From contig NC_049981.1 in assembly GCF_000003815.2 (NCBI RefSeq), positions 25,779,836 to 25,843,835 of the forward strand: a stretch of 64,000 nucleotides of DNA, in the 5' to 3' direction. Source of the DNA: Branchiostoma floridae (taxonomy: Eukaryota > Chordata > Leptocardii > Amphioxiformes > Branchiostomatidae). The notes below the pieces were generated by a model. The model was not told the DNA's origin. It ran no database searches and was given only the letters and a program-made list of their open reading frames with translations. Made by a program: the position numbers and the translations under genes. Below are positions 1 to 12,300 of this stretch, one piece after another (positions within the stretch are counted from its first letter, which is position 1; every line of letters starts with the position of its first letter).

Positions 1-1887
1 ACTTTTGTTATAGATTCGCACGCTCACCTCAGTTTTGAGCTTCCCATTGGGTGTCATCCATACAATCAAATTAGCGTGGCCTACGAAAAAAAAAACTTTT
101 CCAACACATGTTTCAGGGTGCCAGTAGAGTCAAATTGGTAAAGTTTTGAAGGACCTTCCAATCCATGCAGAAAGAAAAGTGAGCTGTGGAAATACATATC
201 CGGGCAGAGAAGTACAAACTCTGTCTGCACCTAGTGTTCGGAACACCCAGCATCAACTTAAATCCAGAATGACATCGAAAGATAAAATATCTGATTCATC
301 TTGAAAAAATGCCTTAGCAAGGTAACAAAGTATGACAGAAATAGATATAATATGATGGAGGAGCTAATTATTTCAATGAAACTTCACAGAGCATCTACCA
401 ACAAGGCAGCGGCGCTTCCAAACTCGTCGCCTTTGTGTATGACTCTCCTGATCTTAAGTGACAAGTGTTGACGGAAATGCAACGGAGTCACTGAACAATG
501 TCTTGGCGAACGACACAGAACATCACTCCGCGTATGAACGCTTTTTTCACCAATTAATCATTTCTTCAATGGACCCTTTTTTTATGTGGAAGGTTGTGGC
601 TTACCTTGACATGCCTTCGAGCTGTGTAATTCGTCACAGTTATGTATACACCATATATGTGGAGCTAACCTCGTTGTCCGACACGAACAGATTATACAAT
701 GCGTGCCATGGTGCATCGTTATTTGCAATTAGAAATGCAACTCGCTCATAAAAGATTAAGACTAAGATGCTTACTGTGACTCATCACGGGAATCCTCTAG
801 AGTACTAAAGCGCACGCTTGTTGCGTGATAACTGCGTTGTGTTTTTAGGGCCTAATTCCAATTCTGGTAAGCATATCTCAAAGACGATCGTCACCCTTGG
901 CAGAACCCAAGATTGTTAATAGTTGTCCTTGGATCATGAAATGAGATCACGACTCGTTTCATGTCTTTGCTCTTTAACCTCCAAGTAAATAGAGCGTACC
1001 GTTGCGCGTTTGAACAGGCTTATTACTGAAATTACTCATTGAATGCACCGCAGTCTTGAATGAAACGTGTCGAGTTTTCAAATATCCTCTCTTTCTCACA
1101 CAAGTTTCACATATAACCACTCGATTGAAACACGATTTAAACCTATGGTAGCCGGCTTATTGTTACAGTAATTTAGGATATCAAGTTTTACTCTATACCT
1201 TTACTAGTTTTGTACTCTGTGTAATAGTTGCTGCATACATACCGTGTACAATTGTCGCTCAATAAAGTTCATTCCTTCATTATTAGAGATGTAACTGTTT
1301 TATACACTACATACATGTATAGTATTGTATTCATTTTTTTTATCACTACCCCCTCCTGCTTATTCGCGGTCGGTCCCCATTTTGGACCAGTCCCTTATTT
1401 GTGGTCTGTCCCTTGCTATCCCCGAACACACGGGCTCGCTCACTTGACAGATTTCTGATCCTGCGACCATTATTCTTGTCATTTACTGAGTCCTAACAGG
1501 CTCAGTGCCCTGTCACTATCTACTCACCATATTTCTCTAGATCATTAGGAATTCGTAAACAGGGTTATTTTTGGAGGCACACTGCCTCGTCGATGGCGTA
1601 GCTTTACAATATAAATACATAACGCATATCCAACTTAATCCGAGCTATTTTGCAAGCTCATGCATCATACAAGGTTGTCGCTGCAAGACTCTGCATGTAG
1701 TTGTAGTTTCCAACCAAAGCGCTGTTCGCAGATGCGAATATTCTGTGCAGAGCAAAGAATATCAGCTGGAAGGAACATGAATCCATCAAGACCATCTATT
1801 GTTACTATCTTCCCCGAGTATCCCACAGCTTCAGACAGAGACGTGTCCAGTTTGCAGGTCACTGTCATCGCGCAAGTGAAGAAGTGA
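1..1887. other. Gene-free stretch, no feature recognised
   Basis: AT-rich sequence with only short open frames that match no family I recognise. No splice-linked coding series, RNA gene or terminal repeat was seen. Confidence 0.5.
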
Positions 1888-2069
1888 TCTCTTCACTCCT
1901 CCTATGGAGACCGAGAGGAAAGACCATCTCGAGAAGGCTCACCTACCCAGCAACCATTTCCAGAGGCACCGGGATTGACACGGAGGACCTAGGAGCAGCT
2001 ATGAAAGACCGGGTGCTGTGGAGAGATGTTGTGCATCGCCTCACCCCGCCCGCCAGGGACGACAGATGA
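1888..2069 (+). pseudogene. LINE ORF2 C-terminal remnant
   Basis: A 60-residue frame reads like the extreme C terminus of a non-LTR retrotransposon polyprotein: an R/K-rich stretch, RLTYPATISRGTGID, a block ending AAMKDRVLWRDVVHRLTP, then a stop. A near copy of the last 22 codons lies at 61362-61427, again right before a stop and followed by GAT repeats, so this is a family 3' end. No reverse transcriptase is present upstream, so the copy is strongly 5' truncated, the usual result of target-primed reverse transcription. The family assignment is by eye. Confidence 0.6.
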
Positions 2070-2233
2070 TTATGATTTGAATATTGACTTGACTGAGCTG
2101 AGTGATGTACGAGGCCGGGTCGATATGATGTGTGTCCTCATTTCTGTATGATAATGAAAAGCGGCTTCAAAAATATTGACGATTATCAGCGACCTAATTC
2201 TGGTGGCGATGAATGGTGGTCGTTGTTGAACGT

Positions 2234-2252
2234 GGGGGGGGGGGGGGGGGGG
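2234..2252. repeat. Poly-G tract
   Basis: An uninterrupted run of 19 G on the + strand. It is likely length-variable and prone to sequencing error. Confidence 0.9.
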
Positions 2253-2360
2253 TTATCCATGCCATCATATAGGTGATATTTCTTCTTCCTGTGGGTTTGT
2301 TTTAAGTCTTTCATACAGAATCTTATTTCTCGATCCTTGGCACACCGTGACATATTTTGG

Positions 2361-2558
2361 AACATCAGCTTACGGGCCACAGCGTTGTGTTTTGTTCATA
2401 TTTAAGTTAACTATATCTGATACCACCATACTAGTAGTGTGTGTAACATCAATGAAGTAAACATCAGCTTACGGGCCACAGCGTTGTGTTTTGTTCATAT
2501 TTAAGTTAACTATATCTGATACCACCATACTAGTAGTGTGTGTAACATCAATGAAGTA
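2361..2558 (+). repeat. 99-bp tandem duplication
   Basis: Two adjacent, essentially identical 99-bp units (2361-2459 and 2460-2558), each starting with aacatcagct and ending in atgaagtaa. The near identity indicates a recent duplication or an assembly artefact. No coding content. Confidence 0.9.
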
Positions 2559-4182
2559 AACACAACGCTGCCATGCATGATATCATTTTCATTGGCTGTT
2601 TTTCCATGACAATGCACACAAATATGATAAAAATGTCCCTCGGATCATTTACAAATCGAACAACACCGCCCAATGACACAGGTGTAACGGTGAGCGAGGC
2701 AGGGATCTGGTGGGAACACATATCAATGATTTCATGTCTCTTTAAGCTCAACGAATTATATCTGGTTTATTTTTGCCATCTGTTGAAAAGCACCATGTGA
2801 GGAAAATGCTGGACACAACGGTCTACCTGGTACATTACAAATGGACTGGAGACATTTTGAAGGACGTTTGCATTCGCATATCTCGCCATTAATCACTGAT
2901 GCATTGTGGGCGGAACGTATTAGTGCGGTGACCTTTTCACATAGTAAGGTCACATCCATCAGTGTCAATCAAGGACACGACTCTGTCACGCCTTTCTGAC
3001 TTCGTATGTAAATTCGTTTCATGTTGTTATTTTTTTGTATTTTTGTACACGTATATCATATGGTAAGCCCCGACCTTCCACACTATACTGTAGCTAACAC
3101 TGGATATGGTAAATCAGTAGACGTTTGTGGCACGAAATGCACCCGTACTTTAATTTCTTACACAGCTACTTTCCGCAGCTGCAGTGACAATTTGGGCTAT
3201 TGTGTTCATATATTTTATAGCTCTTCAATTAGATAATTTGCAGATGAATCCTAGGAGAATGTCGTGCTTCCCGATATCACCCGAAGCTAAAAGAATTAAT
3301 TTCGGCAGTTTTTTTTCTGTCTTTCTTTTTTTAAATCTTGGTCAAAGTGATAAAAACAGTTTAACAATGTAGGTGCGGTCGAGTAACCGGGAACACAACA
3401 TTTTCCCTAGGCCTAATATAAGCTAAGAGTTGTACTCCCAAATGGCTGTTGATGATGATATATGCTCATGAGTGTACATAGCTATAGATATTCCGTAATT
3501 TGTCAGTGAACGAAGATTGGCCAAAGGCAACTGCAGACATAAAGGCACCAAAGGGTCTTCCAGGAATGTACAGATGGATTTATCTTCCACCTTTGCGAAA
3601 ATCATTTTTTCTTTAACTTTTCAAACGAGCGATAATTTGATGCCCATATTAAAGTTTTAGAACAAATTAAATGCACAGTGACCATGTTTAATAGCATATT
3701 AACTATCTTATATTCTAATGCATTCTGGTGTACCATGTTGCATTACAATGTTCTTAAATAGACGGCATATATTTACACTGTACAACTGAGAATTTAATTA
3801 CCTTATCGTTGTCATGTACGAAGGATAGGTTGCATTTACCAATATAAATAATGATAGTTTTTTAAGTGTTTCTTTCAATAGGTCCCCCAAATCAATCGAA
3901 CAACTATTTCATTAAAGACTGATTGCTCAATATGAACAAATATGAATTGCTTTCATATCAAAACAGTTTGTTAACATTTTCATCATCAACAAATTGAACG
4001 AAATGTTATTTGACTGAGTATATTGAATATCTAAGGCAGAATAAACACCAAATGCATAACTATGTACAACATTGATAACAAGCTTTCATTATTTGATCAA
4101 GTCCAAAATACTTTCCATACATCTCAATCTATACGTTCCGACGTATTTTTCTGCCCAGTTATCCGGCTTAGAAACCGTCAGG
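2559..4182. other. Gene-free stretch downstream of the Ly6 gene
   Basis: AT-rich DNA with no supported coding exon. It presumably holds the 3' UTR of the minus-strand Ly6 gene. I could not fix its polyadenylation site; TTTAAT (ATTAAA on the minus strand) near 3685 and 3793 are weak candidates. Confidence 0.4.
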
Positions 4183-5038
4183 TTACCCCCTGATGACTTG
4201 GACCAACCCAGTTACGACTAACGGCAGGATAATAGCGAGGACCCCTGCCGGTTTGGACGCGCCGTTGCAGCCATCGCTGTTGCAAGTGGTGTAGCAGGTT
4301 TCGAAGTGGTCGTCACCCTTGCTGCAAGAGTGGCTCACCTGAATCGCCGAGCAACCACGGTCAACGGCAGCAGCCTTGTCTGCGAAGAAATATGGGATAC
4401 AGATTTAGAGAAAACAAGAAAGAAAGAGAGAGAGAACTAAAAAGACTGAATGAACGAACGAATGAATGAATGGATGCAGACGAAAGAGAACGAGAGACAA
4501 AGAAAGAGACTCTCACCAGAAGATAAGCTCTTGTATGAATACTTGACGTAGCAGTACTGCTCGCCACCGGGACACTCGTACGTCTTCATGTCGTACCAGT
4601 ACGGGTACATACAGTCGCTGTCTCCCATAATCTTGTATCCCCAGATCCCCACACACATGTAACACTTCCTCCCCTCGACTGTTGCCAAGAAAGAGAACAT
4701 ATGATTTAGTCGATGTCGTTGTGCCAGGCTGATTGTTCAACATATAGTCATAGCGGTATCAAAACACATGAGCCTCTTTCTCTAAGATGTGTACGGTTAC
4801 ACGTATCACATCACCAAACAGACAAAAGTTAATTCTGTAACTTCATTTTATCACAGTGCCTTTGAAGTAGATACCTGCATATTGTCCTTGGAAATATCCC
4901 AGATACCATGAAGAGCGGAAGGATAAAATGTACGAGAAATACGTATAACGAGCAAAAAATCAGAAACCTACCTGGGCGGTTGAGAATCATCATAACCAAG
5001 ATTAAAGCTGAGGCAACAATGGTTTTCATGCTAGCCAT
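4183..5038 (-). CDS. Ly6/uPAR (LU domain) GPI-type surface protein
   Basis: Three coding exons, 5038-4972, 4678-4517 and 4379-4183, all with GT-AG sites and phase 1 joins, give 141 residues. Residues 1-22 are a signal peptide (MASMKTIVASALILVMM). The mature part starts around VEGRKCYMC and has the LU/three-finger pattern: CYMC near residue 28, spaced cysteines, and the closing CYTTCNSDGCN motif. A hydrophobic tail (VLAIILPLVVTGLVQV) follows directly and fits a GPI-attachment signal, so the product is probably a CD59/Ly6-like cell-surface protein. The ligand is unknown. A non-coding 5' exon is supported by a donor (AAAAG/GTAAGT) ending at 5515 and an acceptor at 5057, making the first intron 5514-5057. 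The fold is shared with three-finger toxins, but the GPI-type tail argues for an endogenous membrane protein. Confidence 0.85.
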
Positions 5039-5515
5039 GTTTTCTTCGTTTTGTGCCTGAGAAACAAAAGATAAAGGTCATGTTTACGTTGTGTTGTTGG
5101 GGATGCGTTTGTTCCATTGTCTGAATCGTTTGACCTTGAAATAGAACTGAATCTTGTCAAATACAATCACTCTTTTTCCTGACAATGACATCTATTGGCG
5201 AGGATGTTCAAAGCATGACAACAGCATACGACATTGGGTCAGTCAAAAAAAGTTTCCTTGTTATTCATGTAGAGCGAATAGACTTTCCGCGTGATTAATA
5301 TAGAGCGATTAGATGTCAAGTTCTTGTTTGAAAAAAAAAATCATCAACAAATCTAAAAGATCGACCAGGAAGACTAGATGGTTTCTTTCCTTCTTTGCAG
5401 CTTCCAATCCCGGTCAGATGTTGCCATTTGTAGTTAATCGCACACACTAAAAAGTAACTATGTATACATTTGTGTGATTGATACTAGTAAGCAGTCAAAT
5501 GGAAAGGAACTTACC

Positions 5516-5957
5516 TTTTCAGGGTCTAGAAGTTAACTTTTGCGATGTACGATAAACAGCAGTTGAGATCTTCAAATGTGAATAGAACGCGTTGGAATTC
5601 GATCGTTCGAACACGCGTTCGAAATCAATCGAACAGGTGTTCTAATTCTTTCCTTCGAATTCGTGACGTAATGAGCGCGGGAAATTCAAATTCGTAACGG
5701 AATTCATCACAAATCAAGAGTAGTCCTTCAAATCATGCAAATTTCTGAAGTTAAAGATATGCCAAACCTCACTTTGTTGAATACATTCCAACCACTGGCT
5801 GTTAAAATGTTTTTGATCGACATTTCTTTGTTTTGAGCACCATACAAATATCGAACTAAGATACACTGTATACGTAGGTTCTAAGAATCAATTCAAACTT
5901 GACTGACGGTAGCAGGTTTGAAAGTTGGCCCTCTTTGTCACGGATGCTCATTATAAA
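5516..5957. promoter_or_regulatory. Divergent intergenic promoter region
   Basis: About 440 bp separates the 5' UTR exon of the minus-strand Ly6 gene from the ATG of the plus-strand RING gene, so both promoters must lie in or near it. Repeated TTCGAAC-type palindromic words occur at 5590-5670. No TATA box stands out. The regulatory role is inferred from position only. Confidence 0.35.
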
Positions 5958-8682
5958 ATGGAGATCCCATCGCCATCTACAGCGCCAGTGGTTCCACACG
6001 GAGATATAAACGAGCAGTCGGATCTTGAAGAAAGCATCGAAGGGACTATAGCTAAGGAGGATTGTACAGAACCACCAGGGGAGAGAGCGCCAAATGATGT
6101 CGAAGATAAACCCCCAAACTTATGTTCTGTTGAGTTAAAACAAGCTGGGTCAGGAGACTGCACCGACTTTGCGGCGTCTGTGCCTGTTGATGACAATCAA
6201 TCTTTGGCAGAAAGTCATGTAGATGAGGCCTTCCTCAGTGATGAGAAAGAAGGACTGGACAATTCCGTTGATCGTGACAGGATATCCACATTACCCAGTG
6301 ACACTAACTCTGAGGAAACACTCATGGTTCCCAACCCAGAACAAGAATCGGCGAGTACGGAAAATTTGGTCATTGCAGAAGACTTAGCAGAAGCGAAGGG
6401 GACGGAAGAATCAAATGAAGAGAAGTTGGGAAATGTCTCAGAGCCGTGTGCCACTCCCCAATACGACATGGGAGGCGCATGCGCCGCGCCACCGCGTACA
6501 AGGACGAGTACAAAAGATGATGCCAGAACTGTAGTTGACTTTGAAGACGAGATGGAACTTTGGTTATGGATCAATGATATCATTGATGAATGCGAGGAGG
6601 ATGTTAGCGAGGAACAGGACTACACACAGCAGATGACAGAGTTGTTCTGCGAGATGTACGCAGCTGCAGAGCAAGATGGCGACCAACATAAAGATGTCGC
6701 TCCGTTGGAAACAGGAAAAAAGAGAAGTGTGGACGACATTCTTCACGAGAAACTGAAGATCAACCGACAGGAGTTTAATAGAGAGTGGTTACGCCGTGTG
6801 ACCATCCGCGCGTACGGTCAACACCTCCCTCGAGGGGTGGGCCCATCAAAACTTGGACACTATTTCTTCGAGGTCCTCCCCGAGCTGTTTTCTCGCATCG
6901 CTTGGTTCGACGCCTCCTACACCCAAATAGAGATGAACAATCCTGGTGATTTCAATACTATCTCTTTGTTCATTGTTCCTGGTGTCGAGTTTTGGGGACA
7001 CATTCCTCTCCCATATCCCTTGGAGACCAGGCTGAGTCTTGGGCAGCAGAAGTGCCGTCTTGAAGAACTGGCTCTCTGGACTGAGTACAATCGCAAAGGT
7101 TTCGCCAAGACGTTCTTTTCCGTCGCAGACAAGTACAAGCTTCCAAAATTCTGGAAAGCTCAAGTTGCCAACTTCGATAAGGTTGTTCTGGTGGTGAGGG
7201 AGAGAATTGCAGAGATGAAGAAAGTCAAGAAGAAGGATCTGAAGAAGTTGGCGCCACAGAAAACATTTCAGCAGGTGTTTGAGGCTGCTTACGAGAGCCT
7301 CAGTAAGGCATGCGAGAAACTACTGTGCCCTAAGTGCAACCGCCAATTTAGAGAGGTTCGTCTATGTATCATGATACATTTTATCTCTGTTGAATTATTT
7401 TTTGTCCCATTGTCGCACAATACACGAAGGAATCACAAAATATTGCTGGATAGTGGATACAGGTAAAATTCTGACAGCTACGTTGACGAGTCAAGGCTAC
7501 AGTACTCCAAAGTGCCCGTGCACCACTAATGCTAGTTCTGATTTATACTTATTCCTACATGTATCTGTATCTATTTGTGGAGTTAACAAAGTTTGCAATT
7601 GGATTTTCTAGGCGGTTGCTTTCGAGGCCTGTGGACATGAGCTGTGTACCGGCTGTGTAGCCGACTGTCTCCGCTCCCAAGCTCCCTGTCCTGTCTGTCA
7701 CACAACACTGAAGGGCACGCGCTTTCTACCGGTCTGGAGGTGAGTAGGAATCTTTTATTAGCTTTGCTAAGATGGTATGGCTGTAGATGTGTGTTTCTAT
7801 GTAAGCAGAATACATGTACCTCGAGAAGCTGTGGATCGGTGGGTCGGGGCAAGGAGGTTATATTCAGAATATAACCTCCTTGGTCGGGGTGTTGGCGACA
7901 AGAAGGTCAAGTTTGACAATGGGTCGTCTAGCTGCCTTCTACGGTACTGCAGTATCAAAACTTCCGGGTTTGAGATTTTGTGTTCTGGAAGTGCTATGGT
8001 CATCATTTGTGAGTAGTGAATAGCGCTGTTCCTGTTTGTCTGTTTTTTAATAGACCTGCATTATCAATCGACATTCAAACGGACCGATATGTTTGGTGCA
8101 GCGAGTGTTACATCTTTTGAATTTCTTATACATATATATAGATTCCAATGGTACGACGAAGGAATAAAACTAGGGGAAGGACAGAACCAGGAGACACCAG
8201 GCGGCTACCCAGAGTCAGATTGTCCAACAAGAACGATGGGTTTAGTGAAGACGGGTGGCGCAAAGGTTGTTGACGGCTCCCAGAATGATGCAGAGGGTCG
8301 ACACAAAAAAGACACGGAAGTTGGCGACGACACCTGGGAAGATGCCGAGGGTCAACAAGAAGTTGGCACGGAGATTGTCAAAGGCTCCCCAAAAGATTCC
8401 GACGGTGGCCACGAAGCTGACGCGAAGGTTGTCGACGACTCTCCGAAAGACTCGGAGAATCAACACTCTACGGAAGACTCGGAGAATCAACATTCTACGA
8501 AAGACTCGGAGAATCAACACGATGAAGGCGCGGAGATTGTGGACGACTCTCTGGAAGTCCCCGAAGGTCGACTAGAAGATGATCGAACCGAGATTCCAGA
8601 GCAGGACATCGGCGACAGCTTCCAGTCCTTGAGTGTGGATGATGACGGAATAGAAGCACTGCCAACCGCAAAGTGTGGCTGA
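5958..8682 (+). CDS. RING-finger protein with acidic repeat tail (RING paralogue 1)
   Basis: Three exons, 5958-7355, 7612-7739 and 8142-8682 (phases 0 and 2), encode 688 residues. The start is the ATG at 5958 (aaaATGg); upstream in-frame sequence has no ATG. Residues 1-200 are acidic and low complexity. Residues about 258-455 form a conserved unrecognised block with AWFDASYTQIE, LPKFWK and VANFDK. A C3HC4 RING follows: C457/C460, C473, H475, C478/C481, C492/C495. The exon 7355/7612 junction splits the RING. The tail (500-688) is Asp/Glu-rich with degenerate repeats. The RING suggests E3 ubiquitin ligase activity; the substrate is unknown. The gene at 9311-12688 is a clear paralogue on the opposite strand. 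Confidence 0.85.
7850..7882. repeat. Near-perfect 33-bp palindrome
   Basis: Two 16-bp arms (CAAGGAGGTTATATTC and its reverse complement) around one base, followed by ggtcggggtg. It lies in intron 2 of RING paralogue 1. The same outer word CAAGGAG...CTCCTTGGTC recurs at 14079-14113, and the sequence just after it resembles 44300-44485, which suggests the end of a dispersed transposon family. Confidence 0.8.
8446..8526 (+). repeat. Coding 27-bp minisatellite
   Basis: Three tandem 27-bp units inside the last exon of RING paralogue 1, each encoding a 9-residue unit of the form (K/E)DSENQHST. A looser repeat of about 20 residues with VVDDS and EG/DG-H elements surrounds it. In-frame expansion is likely to be length-polymorphic. 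Confidence 0.85.
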
Positions 8683-9310
8683 TATCATCGTTTAGCATAT
8701 ATCTATCAGCTAGGATTCCTTTCTATATTAAATGGAATTATGTTGAAATTTTCACCCTCAAGACAAGGCTCTGGTCTGTTTAACTTTTAACTCTTTTTAT
8801 TTACTTATTCCCAAAACACGTAGTTTATACACTGACACTGTACCTATTACACTAACTATTATCTAACTTATTAAATAACTATAACCAATTCGATTGTAAG
8901 TACACTGTATACGTATATAACAACACTTCCATGGCATACAGAGTTCAAAGTAAATGTGTCAATTTATTCTATGACATTTAATACATTGTTCTACTTTCTA
9001 CCTATGGCATATTTTAATTCTTTATTTGAGCAAACATTAATGTTAGTCCGTCTACATGTACATATAACAGGAAGTACTTTGTCGTCAGGAAGACGTTTGG
9101 AAGCTTAGATATCGATCAAAAGCATCAACTCCAACTTGTTTTACATTAACAGGTCGATATCATTTTCACGAATGGAACAAGAATACGCCTCCAATTCAAA
9201 CCTTTTTCAAGTTTCAGTCAACAACATAATGCAAGAACGCATCCTAAAGAAAAAAAAAAGTGCTACGTAGTAGTAACCCGACATTAACACGAGGCTTATG
9301 TATGACTACA
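8683..9310. other. Shared 3' region between convergent RING genes
   Basis: This 628-bp AT-rich spacer holds both 3' UTRs. Candidate poly(A) signals are ATTAAA near 8728 for the plus gene, and TTTATT near 8795 and 8959 (AATAAA on the minus strand) for the minus gene. If these are used, the two transcripts would end close together or overlap. No other feature is seen. Confidence 0.4.
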
Positions 9311-12300
9311 TTAGATGCTGACCCTGCGGCAGCGGCGTGCTAGGCGCATGTTCTCCACCTCGGCACAGATCTGCGCAGCCGTATCCAGGTCCATGTTGTT
9401 GATCTCCAACCAGCGCAGGAAAGCCTCCATGTTGGCGTTCTTCTGTTCGCATGCGTGGCACAGATACATCTTGCACTCGTCACACACGAGTAGTCCCTCG
9501 CTAGAGCGCGACTTCTCGTCCAGCCACAGCCAAGTGAACCTGTAGGGTCGGACAAACCAAAGGATGTCATATCCGGGTTGCGATAACGTTCGATACGGGT
9601 GTTCCGGACCGTGTGATATCTCGCAGTATCACATGGGCCGCGTAACACGTGTAAAGACTACAATGAGACTGTCTGATAGATTTGATACTTCTATTCTCGG
9701 TGTCAAACGGTTTAGTTTTAGTTTTTAGTTTTTTTGCAACGTGTATTTGAAACAAATTTTTGAAAGATACCTAGCTAACAGACAACGTTCAAACCTTAGC
9801 ATGTGTGGGAAAAGTACACAAAAAACGGACGTTCGGCATTACCAAGCCATGGAAATCAATAGATGATGACACCTTTACTACCTGAGAACTGGCTGCAGGT
9901 CTGTCTCCACATTCACAACCTCTTTACAGGTGGGGCAGAACTTTGTCGTCTTGGCAGTCGATGTCAGCCATTGGTCAAGACAGGAGGAGCAGAACACGTG
10001 ACCACATCCCACCAGCCCCATGGCCTGATGGGAAGTAACAGAAAAAGACAGTTGATAGTTAGTCCATAGAGAGCAGAATCTCAGCTTTAAAATGTTGAGC
10101 TTTGTTTTAGAGGTACTGTCGATCGTGTATCTAGTTAATTTTGTGATTTAGTTATCGAGTAATGAAATATCTGTTTTGACCCTATATCGCGATGTTTTCT
10201 CGGCTAAGATAAAAAGAACATCAACAAAACAAGCAAACGTACAAACAAACTTTAGATTAACATCCTTTATCACATGTTAATATTTCGGTGACCAAGGAAA
10301 CCATTGACATGTAGGAATAAATAAGTGACGTAAGGATATGAAATTGTAGACTTATGTCCATTGTGCTGAAAAGCTATCAACACGAAAGACAATCAGTCAT
10401 TACAGCTAAACAGTTTTAAAACATTGACACACGTACCTTGTTTAAGACTTCGTGGCACAGCAAACACTTGAGGTCGGTGTCGACAGCCTCCACTAAGATA
10501 TTCTCTACTTCTGTCGCCACCTCGTGGAGATCCTGTTGTACTGCAGGCTTGGTCAGTATGTCCTCAGGCAGGGCTTTGGCGTCCTCCACCTACAGGTACA
10601 ACAAAACACTTTTCTGTCAACTGTATTGGAACACTGTCGGGAAAAATCTGTCGGATTCTTAGAAATATAAGTTGATTGTTATTCAATCCTCCGCTATTAC
10701 TTTACCTTCCTCTGCAAGACGAAGATGAGTCGATCAAAGTTGGCCAGTGGTTTTTTCCAGAACCTAGGCAAGGCGTAGGCGTCCGCTACCGGGAAGAAGT
10801 GTTTCTCGAGCTCCCTGCGATAATAGCAGGCCAGGTCTAACAGCTCCTCTCTCTTCTTCCGCTGTTGTTCCACAGTGTGAATGTCCTGTAAGAGGGGTGG
10901 GGTGGATTTTGAGTTGGGGTGATGATATGGGGAGGAGGTTGCGTTTTCTATGGTATGAATCAGAGGTTAACTCTACTGATTAAGGCCCCGTTCATACCAG
11001 GGTTCACCCCACAGCGAATCCGGATAAATCCACCTCCAGATGTGGATTCGGCGTATCCGGATATATCCCATAAAGATCCGGATTCGGACCGTTCATACCA
11101 GGGTTCGCGAATCCGGATTCACCGCGAATCAGGATATATCCTGATACGCGAATCCTAGTATGAACGGGGTGTAAGACTACCATATATGTCCGATCCAAAA
11201 GCAACCACATGTAATTTTGTTGACAAGTTGATGAATACACAGACATCCAGACAATTTTAAGATTTAAACTAAAAATCAAGTTCTAAAGTTGTTTTTCAAA
11301 GTTGAGACTTTCAAGTTGTGTTTCGCTATTCAGTAGCTAATTACACATGATTGTATGTATACTATTGATGGTTACCGTGAATGGCTTCGGTAGGGAACTC
11401 TTGTCCCGGAAGTGCCCGTTTGGCACGAGGAAGAGTGAAACGTCCACGTCCACCTGGGGGTCATTGATCTCGATCTGTGCGTAGCGGGCATCGAACCATG
11501 CGGCCTTCCTGAACATTGCAGGTAAGATGGTGTAGATGAACTCCACCAAAACCTGGAATCAGACATGCAAGCACTGATTTATGTGAAATTAATAAGAATC
11601 CTATGTGTATTGAAAAATAATATTACAATGTCAACTTTTACGATGAATATTGGCTGTTTACGTCTTACGGGAAAACACAAGATCTCTTCCCATCTACCTC
11701 TTGGTCTACGGGGAAGTCCTCCCCATACAGTTCTTCGATGATACGTCTGCGGATTTCCCGGTCTTCCTCCAGGGTCAAGGGCTTGGTGGCCACGTCTACG
11801 CCCCTCTCTGCACGGAACTCCTCCTCTATCGCACGTACAACCACCTGCTCCCAGTGCCAAAACTCCGCCTCACTCCTGAGCGCACGAGAGAAAAACGAAG
11901 TCGAAATAAATGAGTGAGGCCTTGGTTTATTGCAGTATCAGGGTTACAATCTAAAACAAAACAAAGCAACACGTAGATGGCAGACGTTGGCCCCTTACCC
12001 ATACTGCTTTGTGAACCCTCCAATCAAACTCATAAAACTTGAAAGCATTAATGTTAACACTTCATTTATTGTGGCAGACAGAACACAGGGAGACAAACAG
12101 ATACACTGGCTTATGCAATACTTCTTGGGATGAACCCAAAAAAAAAAAATGAAAAAGAGCTGAGGTAATGATTATGATGTGGCGATGAATCGGACGATAA
12201 GTCAAAAGTGAAAGGTTTTCACAGCGGTCTCACCGACTCCCCCCAACATTCACTTACTTAAAAGTTTGGATCCTTTTTCTTGGGAAAGCGACTGCGCCTT

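Noticed and set aside
4183-5038. Secreted three-finger toxin
   Set aside because: The hydrophobic tail right after the last cysteine motif is a GPI-type signal, which fits a surface Ly6 protein instead.
5925-5957. Upstream extension of RING paralogue 1
   Set aside because: The extension begins at TTG, not ATG. The ATG at 5958 has a good context.
8446-8526. CRISPR array
   Set aside because: The units are directly adjacent, coding and in a eukaryotic exon; there are no spacers.
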